Shown here one piece after another: positions 18,683 through 26,807 of a stretch of DNA of 64,000 nt. Source of the stretch: Opitutaceae bacterium TAV5 (GTDB taxonomy: Bacteria; Verrucomicrobiota; Verrucomicrobiia; Opitutales; Opitutaceae); the NCBI GenBank assembly GCA_000242935.3, contig CP007053.1:3643001-3707000 (forward strand). The letters are read 5' to 3'. Position numbers and translations under genes: made by a program. The notes beneath the pieces were generated by a model. That model was not told where the DNA came from and searched no databases. It worked only from the letters and a program-made list of their open reading frames with translations. Position 1 is the stretch's first letter. The number at the start of each line of letters is the position of its first letter.

Positions 18683-19402
18683 TTACTTGTCGTATTCGGC
18701 GGTGGTGATGAAAGCGGTCTCGTAGGAGGGCGAGTAGGAAGGCGTGCCGCGCGTGAAGTCGGCGCGCGTGAGCGTGCTCACAAGGGCGGCGCGAACGTGT
18801 CCATCGAGCCAGCCGGTGCTGACTTTTCCGCGATGAGGTCTCGGCGTGGCCTGACGGAGGTCTGTCGGTAGACTGGTGAGGGTTTCGGGGCGGATGGAAC
18901 CGGAACCGGTGGTGTCTATGACGTAAAGCAAGCGCGAAGGTTCGGGGATGCTGGAGAGTTGGATGTAGGTCTGTGGAGTAGTGTCGGTGCGAGAGGAAGC
19001 CATGCGGGAATAGCCGTAGCGCCAGCTGCGCTCACTACCGGGCGAGGTGGCTTTGGTGGTGGAGGGACATTCCTTTTTGCGCGCCCAGTTGCAGAGGTCA
19101 TAGGCGTTGGTCAGCCCGGCGGGCGGGGAAAGGTAAGGGGCGAGATGGTAGGCAACTTCGCCGTTAGTGGCACCGTGATAGCAGGGAGGCATCCGGCCTT
19201 TGTTGTCATCGGCATACATGGGGACGGCGAGGAGGAACTGGCGCATGTTGGAGAGGCATTGCGCCTGCCGCGCCGAATCGCGAACTCGTCCGGTCACCGG
19301 AATGATGATCGCCGCCAGAAGGCCGATGATGGCAATGACGGTGAGTAGTTCGATGAGGGTGAAGCCCTGACGGTGACAGGTATTTTTTGAGGTAAGAGTC
19401 AT
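18683..19402 (-). CDS. H-X9-DG type pseudopilin
   Basis: The ATG at 19402 starts a short leader, MTLTSKNTCHRQG, that ends at the prepilin cleavage site [19 protein letters not shown]. An in-frame upstream start would add 74 residues with no sense as a leader. The globular part has QCLSNMRQFLLAVPMYADDN and the H-X9-DG box HRGKVSTGWLDG (H190). It is 158 bp from the upstream PEP-CTERM gene and 210 bp from the downstream GH42-like gene, repeating the PEP-CTERM / pseudopilin / enzyme order. A class call is safe; the role in secretion or display is inferred. Confidence 0.88.
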   Translation of the reverse strand: MTLTSKNTCHRQGFTLIELLTVIAIIGLLAAIIIPVTGRVRDSARQAQCLSNMRQFLLAVPMYADDNKGRMPPCYHGATNGEVAYHLAPYLSPPAGLTNAYDLCNWARKKECPSTTKATSPGSERSWRYGYSRMASSRTDTTPQTYIQLSSIPEPSRLLYVIDTTGSGSIRPETLTSLPTDLRQATPRPHRGKVSTGWLDGHVRAALVSTLTRADFTRGTPSYSPSYETAFITTAEYDK

Positions 19403-19560
19403 CGGTAAGGAGGAGTAGAGTGAACGAGATTGGTGGAGTGATGCCAGGAAAGTAGGGGGGAAAATAAAACCTGCCAAATGAGTGGATCGGACTGAAAATG
19501 CGGCAGATTCCTTCGCGGGATAATGTTCGTTGGGTATCGAAACCAATATGAGGAGACAGC

Positions 19561-20367
19561 TTATTGCGATTTTTTCCAAGCGATTGCGCCGACAAGAACA
19601 ATGGTGCCGATCAGCAAGGTCCACGTTCCCGGCTCGGGAATGTTGGATGCAGTGATTTCAAGTTTGAAATTGTCGACTTTCTCGGTGCTGCCACCCGCAG
19701 GATACTGGCCGAAAAACGAAATGGCGCTGGCGGCGTTGAGTGTGATCCCCTCCGGGACAATGTAATTGGAAACAATCGAGGTGCCGTTCACACTCACATC
19801 CACGATTGTACGGGTCGACTCGTTGTAACTGAGGGACCACGTGTAGGTGTTGTTGCGGTTGTAGGAGCCAAGCGTCTCCGTGAGGGTTCCGGTGGCCGCG
19901 TTCGTGGCTCCTGTCTTAACCGACCATCCGCCCAGACGGCTGCTCACCTGCACCCAGATGACACCCGACGTACTGTTGAGGCCACCACCAGCGTTCGTCC
20001 CGAAACCAAACGCATACCAGGTCGAATCGTTATTACGAGGAAACGTGACGTCGAAACTGATCGTGGCGATGCTTCCCGTCTGGCTGTAACTGGCAAAACT
20101 GAATGGCAGCGCGAAGCCGGCGCTGCTCGTGCCGTCGGCGGTGACGTGTCCCTCTTCGGCCAGTTTCCATTGCGCATTGGCGTTCCAGACAAGTTCGCCG
20201 GTCTCGGTGGTGCTGCCGTTGAGTGTGCTGCCCGCCTGACGCGTTTCGGTGATTGAAAACGTATCGGACGCTACGATAACCGCGCGGGCTTGAGAAGCTG
20301 CCAGAACGAGACCGACGAGAGCGGCGGAGGCAGCGCGGAGGAGCACGAGGTGACAGGTGATTTTCAT
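19561..20367 (-). CDS. PEP-CTERM sorting domain protein, lectin-like
   Basis: Start MKITCHLVLLRAASAALVGL begins a signal peptide ending ASQARA. The body is a beta-sandwich resembling legume-lectin/concanavalin folds (ISFDVTFPRNNDSTWYAFGF, TYTWSLSYNESTRTIVDVSV). The C-terminus carries PEP at residue 244, a hydrophobic helix (WTLLIGTIVLVGAIAW) and a basic end KKSQ. It is the first gene of the eight-gene minus-strand array and is divergent from the LacI gene at 20570. The gap of about 200 bp holds repeated operator-like motifs, so control by that regulator is likely. An in-frame start at 20442 is less likely, as it lies before the signal peptide. Confidence 0.85.
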   Translation of the reverse strand: MKITCHLVLLRAASAALVGLVLAASQARAVIVASDTFSITETRQAGSTLNGSTTETGELVWNANAQWKLAEEGHVTADGTSSAGFALPFSFASYSQTGSIATISFDVTFPRNNDSTWYAFGFGTNAGGGLNSTSGVIWVQVSSRLGGWSVKTGATNAATGTLTETLGSYNRNNTYTWSLSYNESTRTIVDVSVNGTSIVSNYIVPEGITLNAASAISFFGQYPAGGSTEKVDNFKLEITASNIPEPGTWTLLIGTIVLVGAIAWKKSQ

Positions 20368-20404
20368 GGTGGGCAGATGACAGGTTTTGATGCAGGGTGA
20401 ATTT

Positions 20405-20474
20405 AAGAACGTTACGAAAATAGGGTTTTTCCGTTTGGTCAATAAAAAATAAAGAACGTTACGATATTACGTAA
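20405..20474. promoter_or_regulatory. Duplicated operator-like motif between PEP-CTERM operon and lacI-type gene
   Basis: The 13-mer AAGAACGTTACGA occurs twice in direct orientation, at 20405-20417 and 20452-20464. The second copy overlaps an imperfect palindrome TTACG-N6-CGTAA (20459-20474). The stretch is AT-rich and lies in the divergent promoter region of the LacI-type gene (start 20570) and the PEP-CTERM operon (start 20367). It is a good candidate binding site for the neighbouring LacI protein. Binding is inferred. Confidence 0.5.
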
Positions 20475-20569
20475 GATGTTTACTTAAATAAATATAAAAA
20501 TTATATGTCAATTTATGAATCAATGTTCGATATCGACATGCAAAACAGCCCGCTCCAGGTAATCGGGTC

Positions 20570-21568
20570 ATGACGACTCTCAAGGACATTGCGACGGCCG
20601 CCGGGGTGTCGGTGGACACCGTTTCGCGCGTGCTCAACGGCAAGGCCGGGGAGGCGTGGCCGAGCGCGGTCCGGCGGGCCGAGCGTATCCGGGAGATCGC
20701 TACGCAGCTCAACTACGCGCCCAACAAGGCCGCGCAGATCATGCGCACCCGCAAGACGCACCAGATCGGCGTGCTGGTGAGCGAACTCTACAACCCGTTT
20801 ACCGGCCGCAAGGTCGAGGCCATCGCCGACGCGCTGGCCGGTTATGGCTACGAGATGTTGCTCGGTCTCACGCGCTCGCGTGCCACGGACCCGGCGGAGT
20901 TTTTTGAAAAATTCAGCCGCAATCTCCTCGATGGCGTGATCAATCTCGATCCGCTGCTCGGCACCGAAGACCTGCGACGCATCGCGCGCAAAATCCCGTT
21001 CGTGACTTTCGGCCGCTCGGAGGAAGAATCGCCGGCGGTGTTCGACGTGCGCGCGGCGGTGGAGCTTTTAATGGAGCATCTCTGGTCGCTCGGCCACCGG
21101 CGCATCGCCATCGTTACGGGATTCGACAAGGGCGATGCCAAGCTCACGCGTGTGGCCGCCTGGGAATCGTTTTACGCCAATCATCCGGTGGCGGCGCGAC
21201 GCGAATGGATCATCCGGGCCAACTGGAAAGCCGAAGACGGGCAGCGGGCGGCGGAACAACTGGCGGCGACCGACTGCACGGCCTGCCTCGCCGGCAACGA
21301 CCTGCTCGCCGTCGGCCTCATCGCCGGCCTGCGTGCCTTTGGCAAGGAAGTGCCGCGCGACTATTCCGTGGTTTCGATCGAGGATTCGCTGTTGACCGAA
21401 GTCACGTATCCCACGCTGACCTCGGCGCGTCAGCCGGTCGGGGAACTGGTGCGCCTGACGGTGGCGGCCCTTGTCGAATTGCTCGAAGGCCGGCCGATGC
21501 CCGCCTGCCAGGTACTGCCGCCGGAACTGATGGTGCGCAACTCCTGCGCACCCGTGGAAGTGGGTTGA
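20570..21568 (+). CDS. LacI-family transcriptional regulator (classical type)
   Basis: The N-terminal helix-turn-helix TLKDIATAAGVSVDTVSRVLNG (residues 3-24) and hinge NYAPNKAAQIMRTRKTHQIGVL are standard. The periplasmic-binding-type sensor domain includes LGHRRIAIVTGFDKGDAKL, ACLAGNDLLAVGLIAGLRAFGKEVPRDYSVVSIE and TYPTLTSARQPVGEL. 332 aa is normal. It differs from the other five LacI-type proteins in the window, which share a different C-terminal motif. It is divergent from the pectin-type operon (PEP-CTERM to ogl) and most likely represses it until a sugar ligand is present. A decayed toxin-antitoxin patch follows directly. Confidence 0.93.
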   Translation: MTTLKDIATAAGVSVDTVSRVLNGKAGEAWPSAVRRAERIREIATQLNYAPNKAAQIMRTRKTHQIGVLVSELYNPFTGRKVEAIADALAGYGYEMLLGLTRSRATDPAEFFEKFSRNLLDGVINLDPLLGTEDLRRIARKIPFVTFGRSEEESPAVFDVRAAVELLMEHLWSLGHRRIAIVTGFDKGDAKLTRVAAWESFYANHPVAARREWIIRANWKAEDGQRAAEQLAATDCTACLAGNDLLAVGLIAGLRAFGKEVPRDYSVVSIEDSLLTEVTYPTLTSARQPVGELVRLTVAALVELLEGRPMPACQVLPPELMVRNSCAPVEVG

Positions 21569-21574
21569 TTCCTG

Positions 21575-22045
21575 GTTCGTTTTTCCGGCAAAGCGCATCT
21601 ATCTTGTCGCATCATGAATTTGGCAGAACGCATTACTTCTACTTTCTTAAGGGAACTTCTAAAAATTGAACAGAAGGTAACAAAGAGAACGAAGAACAAC
21701 CAAGGAAGCAGACGCCTTATTCTTATTTAACTCAATTATAATAAATTAATTATAATCCATGGTCTTCTTTGTTTTTCCTTCGTTCTCTTCGTTTCCTTCT
21801 GTTCAAAAATGAATTTTTAGAACCTCTCTTGAGAGTGAAGCTGCGAGTGATCGTCGCAGCGGGGAACTGTCGGTGTCCGCTTGTCCCGGAGGCGATCAGC
21901 CGGAGGGGTGTTTGAAGATTTCGCCCGTTAGCGAAATCCATTAGCGGTTCCTTCCTCTGTATTTGCCACGGGAAGCTATGTATCCCCAGATTACGCTACC
22001 CGGACCTCGGCGCCGCCGATTTACGAGCTTGCCTGGCGCAGCACT
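21575..22045 (+). pseudogene. Decayed second copy of DUF433 antitoxin locus, interrupted by a repeat element
   Basis: 21575-21643 matches the promoter/start region of the intact DUF433 gene (22315-22377) with few changes, including the start MNLAERIT at 21615. The match then stops at repeat element A (21652-21829). It resumes at about 21961 (ATTTGCCACGGGAAGC) and jumps from one CTACCCGG to the other, losing the codons between them in the intact gene, before ending near CGAGCTTGCCTGGC. So the copy seems to have received the element and suffered a deletion between short direct repeats. 21830-21960 has no recognisable gene. Confidence 0.7.
21652..21829. repeat. Inverted-terminal repeat element, copy A
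   Basis: The ends are complementary. The left end has TTGAACAGAAGGTAACAAAG and AGAGAACGAAGAA; the right end has TTCGTTCTCTTCG and TTTCCTTCTGTTCAAAAA, then TTTTTAGAACCTC. The centre is AT-rich (ATTATAATAAATTAATTATAAT). Two more copies with the same ends and unrelated centres are at 48609-48787 and 53289-53466. No protein is encoded, so it is MITE-like or a structured palindromic element. This copy sits within a DUF433 pseudogene. Confidence 0.8.
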
Positions 22046-22080
22046 TGCCTTGGCCCGGAAGCTGTCCACATTGATATGGC

Positions 22081-22350
22081 ATGAGCACCGTCACCGAAAT
22101 CGAAAACGCCTTGGACCAGTTGCCCGTGGAGCAGCAGCAGGAAGTGGCCGAATGGCTAGAACGGCGACTGGCGGCAACAGTGCCGTCCCCTGCCGAGGTG
22201 GAAGATGCGTGGGAGAAGGAGATAAAACGCCGCATCGAGGATATTGACAATGGTCGTGTGGTTCCGCGTCCCGCTTCCGAAGTCTTTGCTCGTGCCCGCC
22301 AGCTTCCTGTTCCGGGTTTGTTTTTCCGGCAAGGCACATCTATCTTGTAG
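22081..22350 (+). CDS. Addiction-module antitoxin-like protein, orphan
   Basis: The N-terminal helix pattern TEIENALDQLPVEQQQEVAEWLERRL, followed by EVEDAWEKEIKRRIEDIDNGRVVPRPASEVFARAR, matches the putative addiction-module component family (unstable antitoxins paired with RelE/ParE toxins). In that family the protein normally ends soon after the ARAR segment. Here 16 further residues are read from what is also the promoter region of the next gene. No RelE/ParE toxin follows; a DUF433 gene does. It is therefore probably an orphan antitoxin whose toxin has been lost. Confidence 0.72.
   Translation: MSTVTEIENALDQLPVEQQQEVAEWLERRLAATVPSPAEVEDAWEKEIKRRIEDIDNGRVVPRPASEVFARARQLPVPGLFFRQGTSIL
22318..22346 (+). 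promoter_or_regulatory. Candidate sigma-70-type promoter of DUF433 gene
   Basis: TTGTTT (22318-22323) is separated by 17 bp from TATCTT (22341-22346), 8 bp before the ATG at 22355. This would give a very short or absent 5' leader. The same stretch is kept in the decayed copy at about 21578-21606, which fits a functional origin. No start-site data support it. Confidence 0.4.
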
Positions 22351-22354
22351 CATT

Positions 22355-22585
22355 ATGAATTTGGCAGAACGCATTACCAGTGATCCGGAAATTTGCCACG
22401 GGAAGCCCTGTGTTCGCGGATTACGCTACCCGGTTGAGATGCTGCTCGATCTGCTTGGCTCCGGCATGACCGAAGACGAGATTCTGGCCGACTACCCGGA
22501 CCTCGACGCCATCGATTTGCGAGCTTGCTTGGCCTATGCCTCGCGTCTTGTGCGCACCAGCTCCGTCGTTGCCTTGGCGTCGTGA
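22355..22585 (+). CDS. DUF433 family protein (antitoxin-type)
   Basis: 76 residues matching DUF433: MNLAERITSDPEICHGKPCV, then RYPVEMLLDLLGSGMTEDEI and LADYPDLDAIDLRACLAYAS. DUF433 proteins are winged-helix-like and are usually encoded just before a PIN-like DUF5615 toxin, acting as its antitoxin. The start is set at the ATG because the conserved family N-terminus begins there; a longer open frame upstream has no family match. The stop overlaps the GTG start of the toxin-like reading frame, but that toxin is broken. So this antitoxin now stands without its partner. Confidence 0.85.
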   Translation: MNLAERITSDPEICHGKPCVRGLRYPVEMLLDLLGSGMTEDEILADYPDLDAIDLRACLAYASRLVRTSSVVALAS

Positions 22586-22945
22586 AATTTCTGGTCGATG
22601 CGCAATTGCCCCGGCGCCTTGCGCTCATGCTGACAGCTCGCGGACATGATGCCTAGCATACGCTGGATCTTCCGCTTGCCAATCAAACTCCTGACAGCGT
22701 GATCTGTGTCCGGGCGGATGCGCTTGGCGCCGCTGTGATTACCAAAGACGCCGATTTCGTGATTTCACGCATGCTGCACGATACCCCGGAATACCCCGGA
22801 ACGGCTTGTCGTTATTGCTACCGGAAACATTTCCAATAACGAACTCCTCGCCCTGATTTCCGCCAACCTTGACACAATCTGTGCCGCGCTCACCAGTCCG
22901 GCTCATCTGGAAATCAGTCGCACGACCCTTGTGCATCATCCCTGA
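22582..22945 (+). pseudogene. DUF5615 PIN-like toxin, inactivated by a stop codon and a 10-bp duplication
   Basis: Reading from GTG 22582 gives VKFLVDAQLPRRLALMLTAR, the DUF5615 N-terminus. Codon 25 is TAG (22654-22656) where family members have a leucine-type residue (HDA*HTLDLP). The frame continues with VITKDADFVISRML. Then the 10-mer ATACCCCGGA is tandemly duplicated (22781-22800), shifting the frame. Removing one copy restores DTPERLVVIATGNISNNELL and the family ending ISRTTLVHHP, stop at 22945. Two independent lesions make this a clear pseudogene. It overlaps the DUF433 stop codon as in intact modules. Confidence 0.88.
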
Positions 22946-23020
22946 CTTCACCCGCAAATTTCCGGCGGGAAACCCTTGCCCGCGGCACGAGGAGCGTTGG
23001 ACTTGGCGGCTTCCGAACCA

Positions 23021-25501
23021 ATGTCCACCGAATCTCTCTCTTCCGCAGTTGCGTCCGCCGTCGATACCGCCACCCCTGCCGCGTCCGCATCGGCTGCCAT
23101 CCAGTTGAATGGCGAACATGTGCTCCGCATCACGCAGGAGCTCGGTATCCGCGTCCAGCAGGTCGCCGCCACCGCGCAACTCCTCAAGGACGGCGCCACC
23201 GTGCCCTTCATCGCCCGCTACCGCAAGGAAGTCACCGGCGAACTCGACGAAGTCCAGATCACCGCCATCCGCGACCGCCTCGAACAGCTCGCCGCGCTCG
23301 ACGACCGCCGCGCCGCCATCCTCGCCTCCCTGAAAGAGCGCAACCTGCTCACCCCCGAACTCGAAAAGGCCATCGCCGCCGCCGGGACGCTCAACAAGCT
23401 CGAAGACATCTACCTTCCCTTCCGTCCCAAAAAACGCACCCGCGCCACCATCGCCCGCGAAAAGGGACTCGAACCCCTCGCCGAACTCATCTGGGGCCAA
23501 GCCACATCCGACGCCGGGCTCGCTGCCGCCGCCGGAGCGTATGCAGGTAACGACTACACGCCCGATGACGGCAAAAACACGCCCGCCAAAATCAAGGATG
23601 CCGCCGAGGCGCTCGCCGGCGCGCGCGACATCCTGGCCGAACGCATTTCCGACGATGCCGCCGCCCGCGAGAAACTCCGCGGCCTCTACCGCTCCACGGC
23701 GGTGGTCAGCAGCAAGGTGCTCTCCGGCAAGGAGGCCGAGGCCGCCAAGTTTAAAGACTATTTCGACTGGAGCGAGCCGCTCGCCAAATGCCCCTCGCAT
23801 CGCCTCCTCGCCATGCGGCGGGGTGAGAAGGAACTCTTCCTCATGATGCGGATCACCGTGGACGAGCACATCGCGCTGACCGAGCTCGACCGCCTTTACA
23901 TTTCACCCGCCGCCGCTGCTGCCGCTCCGCTCCCGCTTACGCCGGTCAGCGCGGCCACCGCGCCCGTCACCTGCACCGCGCAGCTCCGGCTTGCCATCGC
24001 CGACAGCTTCAAACGGCTGCTCGCACCCGCGATGGAAACCGAATTTCGCCTCGACTCGAAAAAAGGCGCCGACGTCACCGCGATCAAGGTCTTCGTCGAC
24101 AACCTTCGCGAACTCCTGCTCGCCTCGCCGCTCGGCCAGAAAGCCGTCATCGCCATCGACCCCGGTTTCCGCACCGGCTGCAAGACCGTGATGCTCGATC
24201 GCCAGGGCAAGCTCCTGCACAACGACGTGATTTATCCGGACCGCCACCCCGTGGAGGCGAAGGAAAAACTGCTCGGCTTCGTCCAGTTTTTCAAGGCCGA
24301 GGCTATCGCCATCGGCAACGGCACCGGCTCGCGCGAGACGGATGCCTTCGTGCGTACGCTCGGCCTGCCCGCCTCGATTCCCATCGTGTCGGTCAACGAA
24401 TCCGGCGCCTCGATCTACTCGGCCAGCCCGGTCGCGCGCGAGGAGTTTCCCGACCACGACATCACGGTGCGCGGCGCCGTATCCATCGGACGACGACTGA
24501 TGGACCCGCTCGCCGAGCTCGTGAAGCTCGATCCGAAGAGCATCGGTGTCGGCCAGTATCAGCACGACGTGGACCAGAACGCGCTCAAGCGTTCGCTCGA
24601 CGATTGCGTGGTCAGTTGCGTGAACAACGTCGGCGTCGAACTGAACACGGCTTCGAAACACCTGCTCAGTTACGTCTCCGGCCTCAATGGCACGACGGCG
24701 GCGGCCATCGTGGCGCGGCGCGACGAAAAAGGGCCGTTCAGTTCGCGCGCGGAGTTGCTGGAAGTGTCGCGGCTCGGTCCCAAGGCGTTCGAACAGGCCG
24801 CCGGTTTCCTGCGCATCCGCGACGCCGCCAATCCGCTGGATGCGTCGGGTGTGCATCCGGAGAGTTATCCGATCGTCGAAAAGATGGCCGCCGATCTCGG
24901 CGTGTCCGTGGCCGATCTGATTCGCGACGAGAAGCTGCGCAAGAAGATCAGGCTGGAAAGCTATGTGACCGACAAGGTCGGCCTGCCGACGCTCAACGAC
25001 ATCATGAAGGAGCTCGCCAAGCCGGGACGCGACCCGCGCGCGAAGTTCGAGCTGTTTGCGTTCGACGACAGCGTCCACAAGCCCGAGGACCTGAAGCCCG
25101 GCATGAAGCTGCCCGGCGTCGTGACCAACGTGACGGCGTTTGGCGCATTCGTGGATGTGGGCGTGCACCAGGACGGACTTGTCCACGTGAGCCAGCTTGC
25201 CGATTCATTCGTGAAAGATCCGGCCGAGGTCGTGAAGCCCGGGCAGAAAGTGCGCGCGACGGTGATCGAGGTGGATCTGGCGCGGAATCGCATCGCGCTG
25301 AGCCTGCGGACCAACCCGCAGATCGGTGGACGCGCGCCGGCCGGCGGCACCGGCGGGGCGGCGGGTGGCGGAGGAAACCGCCACGGCGGCGGGGGCCAGC
25401 GCCCGGGTGGCGGCGGTTTTGGTGGCGGCGCCCCGCGTCGTGACTCGAACCAGGCGCTCGGCGGTGACTGGTTCACGGCAGCGCTGAACAAGAAGAAGTG
25501 A
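23021..25501 (+). CDS. tex: Tex family RNA-binding transcription accessory protein
   Basis: Tex is a cytoplasmic nucleic-acid-binding factor related to eukaryotic Spt6. The N-terminal helical domain contains ATVPFIARYRKEVTGELDEV and EDIYLPFRPKKRTRATIAREKGLEPLA. A YqgF-like domain follows (VIAIDPGFRTGCKTVML), then helix-hairpin-helix repeats (YVSGLNGTTAAAIVARRDEKGPF, VSRLGPKAFEQAAGFLRI). The C-terminal S1 domain is LPGVVTNVTAFGAFVDVGV to RNRIALSLR. A Gly-rich RGG-like tail of about 50 residues is added, plausibly extra RNA binding. The ATG at 23021 is preferred; a TTG at 22976 would overlap the pseudogene end closely. About 826 aa, slightly longer than the usual 720-780. Confidence 0.95.
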   Translation: MSTESLSSAVASAVDTATPAASASAAIQLNGEHVLRITQELGIRVQQVAATAQLLKDGATVPFIARYRKEVTGELDEVQITAIRDRLEQLAALDDRRAAILASLKERNLLTPELEKAIAAAGTLNKLEDIYLPFRPKKRTRATIAREKGLEPLAELIWGQATSDAGLAAAAGAYAGNDYTPDDGKNTPAKIKDAAEALAGARDILAERISDDAAAREKLRGLYRSTAVVSSKVLSGKEAEAAKFKDYFDWSEPLAKCPSHRLLAMRRGEKELFLMMRITVDEHIALTELDRLYISPAAAAAAPLPLTPVSAATAPVTCTAQLRLAIADSFKRLLAPAMETEFRLDSKKGADVTAIKVFVDNLRELLLASPLGQKAVIAIDPGFRTGCKTVMLDRQGKLLHNDVIYPDRHPVEAKEKLLGFVQFFKAEAIAIGNGTGSRETDAFVRTLGLPASIPIVSVNESGASIYSASPVAREEFPDHDITVRGAVSIGRRLMDPLAELVKLDPKSIGVGQYQHDVDQNALKRSLDDCVVSCVNNVGVELNTASKHLLSYVSGLNGTTAAAIVARRDEKGPFSSRAELLEVSRLGPKAFEQAAGFLRIRDAANPLDASGVHPESYPIVEKMAADLGVSVADLIRDEKLRKKIRLESYVTDKVGLPTLNDIMKELAKPGRDPRAKFELFAFDDSVHKPEDLKPGMKLPGVVTNVTAFGAFVDVGVHQDGLVHVSQLADSFVKDPAEVVKPGQKVRATVIEVDLARNRIALSLRTNPQIGGRAPAGGTGGAAGGGGNRHGGGGQRPGGGGFGGGAPRRDSNQALGGDWFTAALNKKK

Positions 25502-25509
25502 GCCGCGGT

Positions 25510-25661
25510 CGCTGACGGAGCGGCGGCATTCCTGCCGCTGCTGACGACGCGGAGCGTCGCCGGTCCGGAGGCGAGGCGCCGGTAACCGTTGAGCGTAGCT
25601 GCGAACGCAAGTTCGCAGGCTCCGGAGCGGGCGATGCCTGCGAACTTGCGTTCGCAGCTAC
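25510..25661. repeat. Intergenic hairpin repeats between tex and aroE
   Basis: A 26-bp perfect inverted repeat (25595-25620 with 25636-25661, loop 15) carries GTAGCTGCGAACGCAAGTTC and its complement. It follows several shorter GC palindromes (CGGAGCGGCGGCATTCCTGC region, GACGCGGAGCGTC region) from about 25515. The block occupies most of the 291-bp gap. It looks like a cluster of dispersed palindromic repeats; it may end the tex transcript, but there is no T-tract. Confidence 0.7.
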
Positions 25662-25792
25662 AGGGGGCGGGCCACAGGGCGTGGGCTGGCTAAACAGGTA
25701 CAGGCCCGTGCGCCTCGGTTTTTGCTCTCGCGCGGGCGAGCCGGGTGCGCAAGAAGTGCGCCTTTTATCTGGTCAGCACAACCACCACACAA

Positions 25793-26779
25793 ATGAGCGG
25801 TTCCGATCCTGTTTATTCTCTCGATGATCTCGCGCGCTGGTCCCGGCCGGGCGTGTCGCTCGCCGTGCTGGGATTCCCGATAAAACATTCGATCAGCCCG
25901 CCGATGCAGAATGCCGCGCTCGCCGCGATGGCGGCAGCAGCCGATAGCGACGGGGCGGGGGAGAGCGGCAACCATTTCGCGGAGTGGTGCTATCATCGCT
26001 TCGAGGTGCATCCGGACGACTTGCCGCGAGCCCTGCGCCTCCTGCACGAAAAACGCTTCCTCGGGGTCAATCTGACGGTGCCGCACAAGATCATTGCCTT
26101 CCCGCTGGTGACGCAGGTCGATCCGGAAGCGCAACCGATCGGTGCGGTCAACACGCTGAAGTGGGCGCCGGAGGGGTGGCACGGTTTCAACACCGATGGC
26201 TACGGGCTGGCCACGGCGGTGCGCGAAACGCTGGGTCGCGAACTGGCCGGCACGCCGGTCATCCTGCTCGGCGCGGGCGGCGCGGCGCGCGGCGCGGCGG
26301 TCGAGTGCATCCGCCAAAAGTGCGCAGGTCTGTGGATCGGCAACCGGACGCATGCAAATCTGGATACATTGCTCACGCAACTCGCTCCGCTGGCCGCCAC
26401 GGCCGGCGTGACGCTGGCGGGGTTCAATCCGGCGACGCTCAAGACGACGTCGGGGGAGGGGAGTGCGAGCGGGATCGTGCCGGCCTCGAACTTGCCCGAA
26501 GGGGCGCTGGTAATCAACGCGACGAGCGCCGGCCTCAAGTCCGGCGATCCCCTGCCGGTGGACCCGGAGACGCTGCCACGCCCGGCGGGGATTTATGACA
26601 TGATCTACAATCCGGCCGAGACGCCCTTGCTGGCTCGCGCCCGTTCGCTCGGTCTGCCGGCCGCGAACGGTCTGTCGATGCTCATCCATCAGGGCGCCCG
26701 TTCGCTGGAAATCTGGAGCGGTGCACGCGTCCCGGTGGCGGCCATGCGCACGGCGGCGGAAGCGGCGCTGGGACGGTGA
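25793..26779 (+). CDS. aroE: Shikimate dehydrogenase
   Basis: AroE reduces 3-dehydroshikimate to shikimate with NADPH in aromatic amino-acid synthesis. The substrate-binding N-terminal domain has LGFPIKHSISPPMQNAAL, then GVNLTVPHKIIAFPL with the catalytic lysine, and GAVNTLKW. The NADP-binding motif is GFNTDGYGLATAVRE plus VILLGAGGAARGAAVECIRQ. GIYDMIYNPAETPLLARAR and GLSMLIHQGARSLEIW complete the family pattern. ATG 25793 is chosen over a GTG at 25745 because the extra 16 residues look non-native. About 328 aa, longer than the usual 270-290 owing to inserts near residues 45-65 and 215-235. Confidence 0.93.
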   Translation: MSGSDPVYSLDDLARWSRPGVSLAVLGFPIKHSISPPMQNAALAAMAAAADSDGAGESGNHFAEWCYHRFEVHPDDLPRALRLLHEKRFLGVNLTVPHKIIAFPLVTQVDPEAQPIGAVNTLKWAPEGWHGFNTDGYGLATAVRETLGRELAGTPVILLGAGGAARGAAVECIRQKCAGLWIGNRTHANLDTLLTQLAPLAATAGVTLAGFNPATLKTTSGEGSASGIVPASNLPEGALVINATSAGLKSGDPLPVDPETLPRPAGIYDMIYNPAETPLLARARSLGLPAANGLSMLIHQGARSLEIWSGARVPVAAMRTAAEAALGR

Positions 26780-26807
26780 ATGTACGGAGGCCGGAAGGCC
26801 GGAAATC

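Noticed and set aside
23903-25186. A 427-codon minus-strand open frame inside tex
   Set aside because: No family pattern; tex motifs on the plus strand are continuous across the whole stretch.
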